Notes: generated by a model from the letters alone, not told the origin. Positions 1 through 6,658 are shown, numbered from the stretch's first letter. The stretch: DNA of 7,276 nt from Bin80 sp022820435 (GCA_022820435.1 JAJEFL010000209.1:1-7276), one strand, 5' to 3'. Made by a program: numbers and translations.

Positions 1-2
1 TT

Positions 3-140
3 TCGCGTGGATTTTCTTTTGATCTCAAAGCGTTGTACGATCTATGCCGGCATCTCAATGATCACATCCGACGGTGTCCAATTTGGCGTTACTTCGTGCC
101 ACAATCTGACAGAGATTTGACACCCGATAGAAATAGCTGA
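3..140 (+). CDS. Possible C-terminal end of an unrecognised protein (5' end outside window)
   Basis: A plus-strand frame is open from the window edge to a TGA at 138-140, giving 45 residues that include F-D-L-K-A-L-Y-D-L-C-R and P-I-W-R-Y-F-V-P. The composition, with aromatic and charged residues spaced as in a folded domain, looks more protein-like than the competing frame 1, which is open to a TGA at 118-120. I do not recognise a family. If real, the gene would converge on the oxidoreductase gene ending at 345. An open run this short could occur by chance, so this is a weak call. Confidence 0.25.
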   Translation, partial: SRGFSFDLKALYDLCRHLNDHIRRCPIWRYFVPQSDRDLTPDRNS

Positions 141-344
141 ACTTTTAGCGATTCAACAACTCGCTACCCGGCCCCGCTGTGCATGCTTTGCTCCCGAAAT
201 GAATCTCTCAGGGCCCCTCAGTGAAATACATAAAAACTACGGTAGACCACTAAGGAAGCCTACCTTGCGGATATACCTGGAGCAGAGCACAACCCTGCGC
301 CTTTCCTCACAAAACACACCCCTGCGATTTCGGCCGGAATCGAA
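141..344. other. Intergenic stretch, no gene seen
   Basis: No frame of useful length is open on either strand. It contains short direct repeats of CCCTGCG near 294 and 320 and the palindrome annotated at 325-342. No tRNA, terminator with a T-tract or convincing promoter is visible. It lies downstream of the minus-strand operon. Confidence 0.5.
325..342. terminator. Short palindrome just past the end of the minus-strand operon
   Basis: The 18 bases CGATTTCGGCCGGAATCG form a near-perfect inverted repeat: seven pairs including one T-G wobble around a GGCC loop. It begins 3 bases past the stop codon of the oxidoreductase gene, where a terminator would be expected. Neither strand has a good T-tract after it (the minus strand has only a short TTTT further on), so a simple intrinsic terminator is doubtful. 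It may be an RNA 3'-end hairpin or chance. Confidence 0.25.
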
Positions 345-1673
345 CTAGTTTGCTGTCAGACTTTGCCCATCCCAGGTAACCATTTTCTCCATTTCGATGG
401 AGGCATTGATCATGTGAGCGCAGGCAGCAGCATGATGCCCCACCTCTGCATTCTCCTTCGTCGCACTGCCGTCACGAATGGCATCAAGCCATTCCCGAAT
501 ATGTACATGCATGGAATCCTCTCCCTCTGCATGATAAACCTCTTCACCGGCAATTGTCGACTGGGGGCGGCTGGAAGGCATTTCTTCATTCCGAGTTGCA
601 GGGTCTGCAATGTAAGCATCCGCCAACGCTTTCGGCCAACTGGCAGTGATCCAGCCATTGCTCTCATTGACCCGTTCGGGAATGAATCGGAGTCCACCTC
701 CAAACGCCAGGGATCCCTCCGTTCCCAGAATCCGCATCCCCCCTGAATTGCCTCCCTGATTGTTAAATGTACCACTGAGGTTCACCATAAAGCCATCTGG
801 ATACTTCAGGGATGCATTGATCGTATCCGGCACATCCCGGGAGTGGATCCACCGGTACAGATCTCCCATGGCCATCACGCGTTCAGGGATTTGCGCATTC
901 ATTACATAGTTGATTGTCGTACAGGTATGGACATACAGATCTGTAGACAGGCCACCCGAGTAGTCTTTGTAGCACCGCCAGCGAAAGAACCGCTCAGGAT
1001 TGTACGGTCGCTTAGGTGCCGAACCGAGGAATAGATCCCAGTCCACGGTTTCCGGGGACGCGTCGGGAGGGATCGGGTAAATCCATGCACCGGAAGCAGT
1101 ATTCCGATTCGTGCTTGCGCGGATCATCGTGACCTGTCCAAGTTTTCCTTCCTGGATCATCTGTCGTGCCTTTTGCACCAGAATCCCGTTGGGGCCGGGA
1201 CTCCCCACCTGCACCGCAAGGTTATTTCGTCTCTGCGCCTCAATGATACCTGCCCCCTCCTCAATGGAATAGGTCATAGGCTTTTCAATGTACGCGTGCT
1301 TACCTGCATTCAACGAGTCAACCGAGTGCTGATAATGCCAGTGATCCGGGCTGGAGATCACCACCGCATCAATGTCATCCCTGGAGATGATCTCACGGTA
1401 GTCTGCCATTGTGTCGGCCCTGCCATCTGTACGATCCCTGATACGCTCTAGACGGCCGGTATAGGCATCGCAGGCAGCCACGACCTCAACCTCCGGAAAT
1501 GCTTTCAGAGACTCCACCAGTCCGTGCGCTCTGGCCCCGGAACCAATCATTCCGATAGTGATGCGGTCACTCGGAGCAACGAAGGAGGGACGGGCTCCCA
1601 TCGCAAGTCCCGCGGTGCCAATCGCGCTGGAACGCATAAAATCCCGCCTGGATACTAAAAAACGCTGTGCCAT
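345..1673 (-). CDS. Tat-exported Gfo/Idh/MocA-family NAD(P)-dependent oxidoreductase
   Basis: This 442-residue protein is a predicted sugar or glycoside dehydrogenase of the Gfo/Idh/MocA family. Residues 8-13 (S-R-R-D-F-M) followed by a short hydrophobic run (about 15-27) form a twin-arginine signal, so it is probably exported folded with its cofactor. The Rossmann domain starts at about 38 with I-G-M-I-G-S-G (nucleotide-binding loop, G44 and G46). D69 ends the second strand where the cofactor ribose is normally bound. The family E-K-P motif is at 130-132, with K131 the usual catalytic lysine. The substrate domain carries D245 and H249 in a D-L-Y-V-H context, matching the usual D-x-x-x-H catalytic region. 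Full length for the family. It is the last gene of the operon, 18 bases after the DUF1080 gene. No Shine-Dalgarno is seen, but the start is fixed by the signal peptide. Family members paired with DUF1080 proteins oxidise glycosides at C3; the exact substrate here is unknown. Confidence 0.92.
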   Translation of the reverse strand: MAQRFLVSRRDFMRSSAIGTAGLAMGARPSFVAPSDRITIGMIGSGARAHGLVESLKAFPEVEVVAACDAYTGRLERIRDRTDGRADTMADYREIISRDDIDAVVISSPDHWHYQHSVDSLNAGKHAYIEKPMTYSIEEGAGIIEAQRRNNLAVQVGSPGPNGILVQKARQMIQEGKLGQVTMIRASTNRNTASGAWIYPIPPDASPETVDWDLFLGSAPKRPYNPERFFRWRCYKDYSGGLSTDLYVHTCTTINYVMNAQIPERVMAMGDLYRWIHSRDVPDTINASLKYPDGFMVNLSGTFNNQGGNSGGMRILGTEGSLAFGGGLRFIPERVNESNGWITASWPKALADAYIADPATRNEEMPSSRPQSTIAGEEVYHAEGEDSMHVHIREWLDAIRDGSATKENAEVGHHAAACAHMINASIEMEKMVTWDGQSLTAN

Positions 1674-1691
1674 GATTACGAAAGGATACGA

Positions 1692-2690
1692 TTACAAGAT
1701 TGGTGTTAAGACAGGATTTCGGTAGAGAACACGACCATGATCCCCTTGAAGATAAATGGGGCCCGGTGCAGTTTCATCTGCTGTCATCGCCCCACCCGTG
1801 ACCCCAAGAACCGGCTGATTATCAATGATCGTTGTACCGTTCAGCACGACCGTAAGATGGCGCAGATAGAGTGTAATATCCATGGACTGCCATTCACCCG
1901 CAGGCTTTTCCACAGTGGCCGTCGGCTGGATTCTGCTGTAGAGCGCACCCATGTGATGACTGTCTGCATCCATCCCGTGAGTGTCAGCAATCTGGATCTC
2001 ATAGATCCCCCGAAGATAGACCCCGCTGTTGCTGCCTTTGGGGATGTTCACATCCAGCGTGAGGCGAAAATCCTCAAAGATTGCATCCGTGCGAAGATTC
2101 CCGTAACGGATATACTCACCGTCTTCGGGTTGTACCGGATCATTGACCAGCATGCCGTCTTCGGCCTTAAAACCATTGACCTGTGCATCGTTGATCAGGC
2201 TCCATCCCGTGAGATCTGTACCATTGAAGAGTTCAATCGGATCACCATAAGTTACCTGGGACAGATCCGGCGCAGACGGTAGTTCCGGGATTCGATCTGC
2301 CGTAAATTCTACGATCTGGCTACCGATCCCGGAGTGGTCTGGAAATTGAGCCGTGCCTGCCAGACGGTCCCCGTCAGGCCGGAGTGTAAGCGTGTTTGTG
2401 AAGGTAAGGGTCCGCTGCCCCCCATCTGCCAGATCCCGGTCAACCGTCTGGGTCCGTGTGACTGTCAATTGATCGCCGGTAATATTGGCACTGGCCACCG
2501 GAAGCACACTGCCGCCATACCAAAGTAACGACGCATCTACCATACCCTGATCATGGGTAACCTCAAGCCAGCCCGCTCCTCCAGGCAAATGGAGCGCCCA
2601 TCGCCCCTCAAAGGAGGCAATATGGTCCTGAGCATGGACGGAAAACGTACATAGCGCAAAGAAAATCGCAAATAGGAATCTTGAAGGCAT
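1692..2690 (-). CDS. Secreted DUF1080 / 3-keto-disaccharide hydrolase-family protein with extra N-terminal beta domain
   Basis: The ATG at 2688-2690 gives 332 residues and places a clear Sec signal peptide at the N-terminus (M-P-S-R, hydrophobic core 5-18, likely cleavage after H-A-Q near 20-21). The frame stays open further upstream to a TTG at 2762, but that start would bury the signal and overlap the preceding gene, so it is rejected. Residues about 22-134 form a beta-rich domain (W-L-E-V-T, alternating hydrophobics, T-L-T-L-R-P-D-G-D-R-L-A-G-T) that is not part of the DUF1080 core. From about 150 the DUF1080 domain (PF06439, concanavalin-like fold) begins: L-F-N-G-T-D-L-T-G-W at 154-163, then N-S-G-V-Y-L-R-G-I-Y-E-I-Q-I at 221-234, then a conserved tail with Y-L-Q-G-D-H-G. 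Characterised family members cleave 3-keto-glycosides, which fits the downstream dehydrogenase 18 bases away. Envelope location is inferred from the signal peptide. Confidence 0.88.
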   Translation of the reverse strand: MPSRFLFAIFFALCTFSVHAQDHIASFEGRWALHLPGGAGWLEVTHDQGMVDASLLWYGGSVLPVASANITGDQLTVTRTQTVDRDLADGGQRTLTFTNTLTLRPDGDRLAGTAQFPDHSGIGSQIVEFTADRIPELPSAPDLSQVTYGDPIELFNGTDLTGWSLINDAQVNGFKAEDGMLVNDPVQPEDGEYIRYGNLRTDAIFEDFRLTLDVNIPKGSNSGVYLRGIYEIQIADTHGMDADSHHMGALYSRIQPTATVEKPAGEWQSMDITLYLRHLTVVLNGTTIIDNQPVLGVTGGAMTADETAPGPIYLQGDHGRVLYRNPVLTPIL

Positions 2691-2742
2691 AAGAGTTTCT
2701 CTGATTAGTGCGGCTAGAATATAACAAGATTTAATAATATCA

Positions 2743-3588
2743 TTATTCGGCTCGCCGCTCAATGGGAGTTTGGGGGCCGGTCAGAATCATGCGTCCCCAG
2801 GTTGCATCATCATCTCCCGTCCCGTAAATCATAAAGTGTCCGCCGTAGGGTCCGCCATCCGGGTCACAGTGAACGATCTCCAGTCCATAGACATCTCCGA
2901 CATTGGGAGGTGTCCAGCGGGAGTCACTGACTCCCAATGTAGGTGCCATTTGTACCTTTGCCTCCAGTATAAAATCCGCCTCTCCCGTTCCCCAGGGATC
3001 AAATTCAAACGCATACGACACCGCCTCTGCCGGAATCGGTTCTTCCAGTTGCCGCTCCGTGGCCGTTCCATGCCGCCACCATGCCGCGTAGTCCGGGCGG
3101 GTTGCATCTGCAACAAAGCAGAACGCATTGTCCCCGTGCCCGAAATATTCTGGAGCCTCATCTCGGGGAGCTTCCACAAAAAAACAGATACTGTCCCGCA
3201 AATACCACGCTTGCGGCTCGTTCCCCGGGGCATCCACATCATTCACATTGTCCTTCACCTCGGCCCCGAAATACAGATATTCCGAATCCCACGCGACATA
3301 GTAGCGGGCCTGGAGATCATTTTCCGGATGTGGCTCACTGCCATGATCAGTAAGCCGGTTCCGCCGGCCATCATCGTACCAGAATGTGTGACGAAGACGA
3401 TAGATATCCCAGATCCCGTCTGTAAACGCAAAATCTTTCCACTCGGATAATTGCCCGTCTATTTCGGGGGTTATTTCCAGTTGGGGTACCAGAAGTTTGA
3501 CCGTTTCTGTTGGACGCGGGGCATCCTGACCGGTTGCAAAGTACGCCGGAACGATCAGCAAAAAAAAGCAAGCCGTACGCTTATTCAT
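2743..3588 (-). CDS. Secreted CBM9-like sugar-binding protein
   Basis: This 281-residue protein has a Sec signal peptide (M-N-K-R, hydrophobic core 6-18, cleavage near T-G-Q at 19-21) and no lipobox cysteine. The mature part resembles family 9 carbohydrate-binding modules: an opening P-E-I-D-G-Q-L-S-E-W at 41-50, a strand pair W-D-S-E-Y-L-Y-F-G-A-E-V-K-D-N at 100-114, a central D-S-I-C-F-F-V-E segment, and a C-terminal W-G-R-M-I-L that closes such domains. No catalytic residues can be assigned, so substrate binding is the likely role. It is the first gene of the operon, 52 bases upstream of the DUF1080 start. No Shine-Dalgarno is seen before its ATG. A truncated, frameshifted second copy lies at 4509-4893, and similarity continues into about 50 bases upstream of both starts. 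Confidence 0.83.
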   Translation of the reverse strand: MNKRTACFFLLIVPAYFATGQDAPRPTETVKLLVPQLEITPEIDGQLSEWKDFAFTDGIWDIYRLRHTFWYDDGRRNRLTDHGSEPHPENDLQARYYVAWDSEYLYFGAEVKDNVNDVDAPGNEPQAWYLRDSICFFVEAPRDEAPEYFGHGDNAFCFVADATRPDYAAWWRHGTATERQLEEPIPAEAVSYAFEFDPWGTGEADFILEAKVQMAPTLGVSDSRWTPPNVGDVYGLEIVHCDPDGGPYGGHFMIYGTGDDDATWGRMILTGPQTPIERRAE

Positions 3589-3640
3589 GATTGATAAGAA
3601 ATTTGTTGGAGCCTAAAGTTAGCAGTTCTCAGAATATCCT
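3195..3640. repeat. Intact copy of a diverged duplicated segment
   Basis: This segment covers the first half of the CBM9-like gene and about 50 bases upstream. It aligns in the same orientation with about 4519-4945. Clear shared blocks are TCCCGCAAATAC, TATTCCGAATCCCA, CCGGTTCCGCCGGCCAT and TTAGCAGTTCT / CTAGCAGTTCT. The copies differ by many substitutions and several indels, so the duplication is not recent. Confidence 0.85.
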
Positions 3641-3757
3641 GCACCATCATACGCAGTACTCTTCGTAAAACAAACGCGTAATCCTGCGGCATTGAGCGTT
3701 TGACCGGAAATCCAGATATTTCAGACAGAGCACTTCCAGGTAATGATTCCCGATGGG
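3589..3757. promoter_or_regulatory. Gap between glycosylase end and operon start; probable operon promoter region
   Basis: These 169 bases separate the stop of the AlkD-like gene from the start of the CBM9-like gene, both on the minus strand, so any promoter dedicated to the three-gene operon should be here. About 50 bases next to the CBM9 start are shared with the region upstream of the pseudogene copy. I find no convincing sigma-70 or Bacteroidota-type (TTTG / TAnnTTTG) promoter pair and no strong terminator hairpin. The assignment rests on position only. Confidence 0.3.
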
Positions 3758-4516
3758 TTACGGTCCTGTTGCCATACCTCGCTTCCTTGCTTTATAATTG
3801 TCATGGTTGGACAGGTACTTGGTGTGTCTCCTTATGACTTCGGCCGATAAATCATCAAAGTGGCACTCCACCAGAATTTCTGCTGTGTGCGGATAGACCT
3901 TTGACAGATCGCTGATCACCCAGCCGATTCCCGTCTGAATAAATCTTTCCCGCTCTTTGACCAAAACAATGATGGTTGACTTGATCAGGGGATGGTATGT
4001 CTCATCCTGAACCACCGCCCTGAAGGGTACAATTGACGCACGTCGATCCCATAAGTTGGATTCCCTGCACCAACCGGCAATACGTTCGGCAGCTTCCGGA
4101 CCATGGCGAACGATTGCCGGTCCGAGCACACGCACACAAAACCAGTCTGTGGTAGACCAATCAACAAATGCGCCGCAAGAGAATAGATCTTCAACTTCCG
4201 TCAACAAGTTATCGGCTTCCACCCGTTTCTGTAGATATTTCTGAATGTACAGCGTACCCGCAAACTTGTCTTCGGCATGTTCCTGTCTGATCAATGATAC
4301 TGCAAGATCTAACTCTTCTTCTCCCGATAGTTGCTGCAGTCCGTGAAACTTCCTCCATTCAGCCACAATTCTGGCAACCTCGGGTGTCTTGATACCGCGA
4401 TAACGAATGGCATGCTTCAGATAGTTCTCAAACCACCTCTTGGTATGCATATCCGCCGCATCATCCAGCCGTCTCTGCAAATCGCAGATTAACTCGGATA
4501 TACCGGAATTACTCAT
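3758..4516 (-). CDS. AlkD-like HEAT-repeat DNA alkylation repair glycosylase
   Basis: This 252-residue, mostly helical protein resembles the AlkC/AlkD superfamily of DNA glycosylases, which remove N3- and N7-alkylated purines and wrap DNA with HEAT-like repeats. No signal peptide, so cytoplasmic. The segment V-D-W-S-T-T-D-W at 118-125 provides W120 and D124. The segment L-W-D-R-R-A-S-I at 155-162 provides R159. The W-to-D (4) and D-to-R (35) spacings equal those of Bacillus cereus AlkD (W109, D113, R148 as I recall them). The later F-I-Q-T-G-I-G-W, ending at W199, matches the fourth AlkD active-site Trp region. The active site therefore looks intact and the length is typical. The ATG sits inside the end of the broken CBM9-like copy (that frame ends A-TGA-GTAA-style, stop at 4509-4511), which could allow translational coupling. 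No Shine-Dalgarno is visible. AlkC or a non-catalytic relative is less likely. Confidence 0.85.
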   Translation of the reverse strand: MSNSGISELICDLQRRLDDAADMHTKRWFENYLKHAIRYRGIKTPEVARIVAEWRKFHGLQQLSGEEELDLAVSLIRQEHAEDKFAGTLYIQKYLQKRVEADNLLTEVEDLFSCGAFVDWSTTDWFCVRVLGPAIVRHGPEAAERIAGWCRESNLWDRRASIVPFRAVVQDETYHPLIKSTIIVLVKERERFIQTGIGWVISDLSKVYPHTAEILVECHFDDLSAEVIRRHTKYLSNHDNYKARKRGMATGP

Positions 4517-4893
4517 ATTCCCGCAAATACGATACTTTGTTCTCGTTCCTTCGGGCCTCTACATCATTTACATTATCCCTCACCCAGGCTCCAAAATACA
4601 AATATTCCGAATCCCACACAGCATCATAGCGGGTCTGGAACTCATTGCCATGATCAGCAAGCCGGTTCCGCCGGCCATGATCGTACCACAACGTGTGACA
4701 AAGACGGGAGATATCCCAGACACCGTCTGCGAACGCAAAATCCTTCGCTCGGATAATTGCCCATCTATTTCGGAGACTATTTGCAGTTGGTGTCCCGGAA
4801 GTTTGCCAGTTTCTATTGAGCGCTGGCCCCCTGGCCGGTTACAAAATACACTGAAACGATCAGCCGAAAAAGACAAGCCATACACTTGACCAC
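4509..4893 (-). pseudogene. Truncated, frameshifted second copy of the CBM9-like gene
   Basis: Three minus-strand frames together reproduce the first 130 or so residues of the intact protein at 2743-3588. The start codon is GTG at 4891-4893, aligned with the intact ATG. The signal peptide reads V-K-C-M-A-C-L-F-R-L-I-V-S-V-Y-F-V-T-G-Q against N-K-R-T-A-C-F-F-L-L-I-V-P-A-Y-F-A-T-G-Q. A one-base deletion near 4840 then leads to a stop at 4813-4815. A second frame carries E-I-D-G-Q-L-S-E. Another one-base deletion near 4750 moves to a third frame with R-R-N-R-L-A-D-H-G and W-D-S-E-Y-L-Y-F-G-A. There is also an in-frame loss of six codons after D-H-G-N-E. Homology ends at about 4518 in S-Y-L-R, followed by E-Y-E and a stop at 4509-4511. 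The 3' half is absent. It cannot encode the full protein; only the last 60-codon frame is open. Confidence 0.88.
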
Positions 4894-4945
4894 GATTGAA
4901 GCAAAACCTGTTGGCCCCAAAGCTAGCAGTTCTGACAATACTATG
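4519..4945. repeat. Decayed copy of the duplicated segment
   Basis: This is the partner of 3195-3640 in direct orientation, covering the pseudogene and about 50 bases upstream of its start, including G-C-TAGCAGTTCT shared with the intact copy. On the left it breaks off at TCCCGCAAATAC, two or three bases before the glycosylase ATG. The shared upstream bases show that the duplication included the gene's 5' flank. Confidence 0.83.
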
Positions 4946-5367
4946 AACAGAATCTCTTTTGAAGATCCAGAAACCAAGGATGATATACACCCGGCGGGAA
5001 GAAACACTCATTTCTGGCCCGACATCAAGGAGGCCGTAACCGGCCCTGAACATCTGAATTCGTCCCCACTAATATGTCTCTTCCTTCGCCGACAAATATC
5101 AAGCAAATCTTATAATCGGGATTGAAATGAAGCGGCCCTTGATTGACACTGAACACATGCGAAACCCAACGCGTTGCTGATGGGTATATATCCAGACTAT
5201 CCGTTTGTTTGGACTTTTTCAGAAGTATTCGTGATTTGCATCCGAAGCAGATGATCTCAGTTGGCAAAGCAAGAATTTCATGTTGATGTGGATTTTACGG
5301 TTCCGGTTTGGGGAGATAAGTAGTGATCTGAGTTCCTCATCGAAAATAACCCGTTGGATTAAACTAA
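4894..5367. other. Intergenic region between divergent gene blocks
   Basis: This stretch of about 470 bases lies between the pseudogene start (minus) and the methyltransferase start (plus). The first 50 bases belong to the CBM9-like duplication. The rest shows no recognisable gene, tRNA, CRISPR repeat or strong hairpin. Minus-strand and plus-strand frames of about 80 codons exist (5025-5267 and 4886-5125) but have no family resemblance and no ribosome binding site. It must hold the methyltransferase promoter. TTGGAC near 5210 followed 17 bases later by TGATTT is the best sigma-70-like pair I see, and it is weak. A loose direct repeat GATCTCAGTT / GATCTGAGTT occurs near 5253 and 5326. Confidence 0.45.
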
Positions 5368-6477
5368 ATGTTGGTTGATAATCAATGGAGTGGACGTATC
5401 AGATCAGGGAAAATTGCGTCTTCGATCCGATGCGTTGACTTATTTTGCGGAGCAGGTGGACTGACACATGGACTCGCCTCGGTGGGAATTAATGTTAGGC
5501 TTGGCATTGATATTGATCCGAGCTGCGAATATCCGTACACAGCAAACAATAATGTCTCGTTTCTCTTAAAATCAGTTAAAGACACCACTTCTGCGGACAT
5601 TTCAAAATTCTTTGATGACGCACCCTTAAGGATGTTGGCAGGATGTGCACCCTGTCAGCCGTTTTCGTATTACAGCCGGGCACGGTTAAACTCGTCTGAC
5701 CGGCGATGGCATCTCCTGGAACAGTTTTCGCGTCTCGTTCGGGAGACTGCCCCCCATCTCGTTACTATGGAAAATGTTCCGCTACTGCAGCGTGAAGATG
5801 TATTTTCCAGTTTTCATACAGAACTTCGGCAGCAAGGATTTGATGTGATTTATCGTGTGGTCAACTGTGCTGACTACGGAGTACCTCAACAGCGGAAAAG
5901 ACTCATCCTGCTTGCTTCTCGTCTGGGTCCTATCAACCTGATTGCGCCAGAGACCCCGGAGGGATATCGTATTACCGTAAAGGATGCGATTGGAAATCTT
6001 GTTCCCCTGAAGGCGGGCGAACGCTGCAGTTTCGATTCAATGCATCAGGCCTGTGACCTCTCCCCTATTAATCTGCAGCGCATTCAGGCCTCAAAGCCGG
6101 GTGGGAGCTGGCTGGACTGGGATGAGCATTTGATCGCCAAATGTCATCGCAAAAAATCTGGACGTACATATAGTAGTGTTTACGGCAGAATGGTGTGGGA
6201 TAAGCCGTCACCTACGATGACAACACAGTTTTATGGATTTGGTAACGGCCGTTTTGGACACCCCGAACAGGACCGGGCAATTTCGCTGAGAGAAGGTGCA
6301 ATCCTGCAGAGTTTTCCCGTGAATTACAAATTCGCTCCTGAAGACACATCTGTTTGTAAGAGAACCGTCGGCCGATTGATCGGTAATGCTGTTCCCGTCA
6401 AACTTGGGGCAGCGATTGGTAAAAGCATCGTCTCCCATGTCGAAAAACGGCTTGAATCAAAGGAGCGGATGCTATGA
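5368..6477 (+). CDS. DNA (cytosine-5)-methyltransferase, predicted restriction-modification type
   Basis: This 369-residue enzyme is predicted to transfer methyl from S-adenosylmethionine to C5 of cytosine in a specific DNA site. All core motifs are visible in order: motif I D-L-F-C-G-A-G-G at 24-31; motif IV G-C-A-P-C-Q-P-F-S at 92-100 with catalytic C96; motif VI M-E-N-V at 134-137; motif VIII Q-Q-R-K-R at 174-178; motif IX S-L-R-E-G-A-I-L-Q-S-F-P at 306-317; motif X G-N-A-V-P at 339-343. The target recognition domain lies at about 200-290 and includes Y-S-S-V-Y-G-R-M and P-T-M-T-T-Q-F-Y-G-F-G-N-G-R-F. The protein is complete and apparently intact. No Shine-Dalgarno precedes the ATG at 5368; core homology begins near residue 20, so a slightly later start is possible. 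The stop overlaps the ATG of a short ORF (ATGA), and a GHKL ATPase gene follows on the same strand. This implies a restriction-modification role rather than an orphan Dcm. The target site cannot be read from the sequence. Confidence 0.95.
   Translation: MLVDNQWSGRIRSGKIASSIRCVDLFCGAGGLTHGLASVGINVRLGIDIDPSCEYPYTANNNVSFLLKSVKDTTSADISKFFDDAPLRMLAGCAPCQPFSYYSRARLNSSDRRWHLLEQFSRLVRETAPHLVTMENVPLLQREDVFSSFHTELRQQGFDVIYRVVNCADYGVPQQRKRLILLASRLGPINLIAPETPEGYRITVKDAIGNLVPLKAGERCSFDSMHQACDLSPINLQRIQASKPGGSWLDWDEHLIAKCHRKKSGRTYSSVYGRMVWDKPSPTMTTQFYGFGNGRFGHPEQDRAISLREGAILQSFPVNYKFAPEDTSVCKRTVGRLIGNAVPVKLGAAIGKSIVSHVEKRLESKERML
6459..6465 (+). promoter_or_regulatory. Strong Shine-Dalgarno before the ATG at 6474
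   Basis: AAAGGAG lies inside the last codons of the methyltransferase gene, 8 bases before the ATG at 6474, which overlaps the methyltransferase stop as ATGA. It is the only textbook ribosome binding site I find in the window, so translation very likely initiates at 6474. That frame, however, closes after 18 codons. Confidence 0.6.
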
Positions 6478-6658
6478 AATTTCCCATGTCTTGTTGTTTT
6501 CTTATGATGATGCTGCCACTAACATTGTAATCCAAGGCTCTTTTGGGCTCCAGGAACATCGGTATTGGGCTTCAAAAGTATCATCAAAACAGTGCCAATT
6601 TAGGATCAACGATAAAAACATAACCTTAAAGCTATATGAGTCCCCCAAAATACAGTGA
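6474..6658 (+). pseudogene. Small frame-broken ORF between methyltransferase and GHKL ATPase
   Basis: The ATG at 6474-6476, with a strong Shine-Dalgarno and an ATGA overlap with the methyltransferase stop, opens a frame starting M-K-F-P that ends at a TAA at 6528-6530. The -1 frame is open through this point to a TGA at 6656-6658 and reads H-V-L-L-F-S-Y-D-D-A-A-T-N-I and later F-R-I-N-D-K-N-I-T-L-K-L. One extra base in the CCC at 6483-6485 would join the two into a protein of about 61 residues beginning M-K-F-P-H-V-L-L-F-S. No canonical slippery heptamer is present in the zero frame. A recent one-base loss or a sequencing error is therefore more likely than programmed frameshifting. I recognise no family. 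The long frame overlaps the start of the GHKL gene by 23 bases, as in a coupled operon. The tiny 18-codon ORF alone could instead be a coupling leader. Confidence 0.35.

Noticed and set aside
318..348. Minus-strand GTTCGATTCCGGC resembles a tRNA T-loop
   Set aside because: The five bases before TTCGATT (ACTAG) do not pair with the five after it (CCGGC), and a tRNA would have to extend into the oxidoreductase coding sequence. No acceptor or anticodon arm is present.
2691..2762. Upstream extension of the DUF1080 gene to a TTG at 2762
   Set aside because: It would overlap the preceding gene and put 24 residues in front of a clean Sec signal peptide. The ATG at 2690 is preferred.
4886..5125. Plus-strand frame of 79 codons overlapping the pseudogene start
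   Set aside because: It lies antisense to the pseudogene start and its shared 5' flank, which are explained by the duplication, and its composition is not protein-like.
5205..5240. Promoter TTGGAC-17-TGATTT upstream of the methyltransferase
   Set aside because: The -10 match is poor and the element is over 120 bases from the start codon. A Bacteroidota-type TTTG / TAnnTTTG pair is not convincing either.
5025..5267. Minus-strand frame of 80 codons in the intergenic region, with a stretch N-P-D-Y-K-I-C-L-I-F-V-G-E
   Set aside because: It has no recognisable family, no ribosome binding site and no operon partner. Length is within what chance allows in a 470-base gap, and an ORF on the other strand competes.
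6386..6473. Extension of the small ORF upstream to an ATG at 6386 inside the methyltransferase gene
   Set aside because: It would overlap the conserved motif X coding region by over 90 bases. The strong Shine-Dalgarno points to 6474 instead.
6480..6500. Programmed -1 frameshift in the small ORF
   Set aside because: The zero-frame codons AAA TTT CCC do not form an X-XXY-YYZ heptamer that allows re-pairing, and no clear downstream stimulatory hairpin is visible. A simple indel is more economical.
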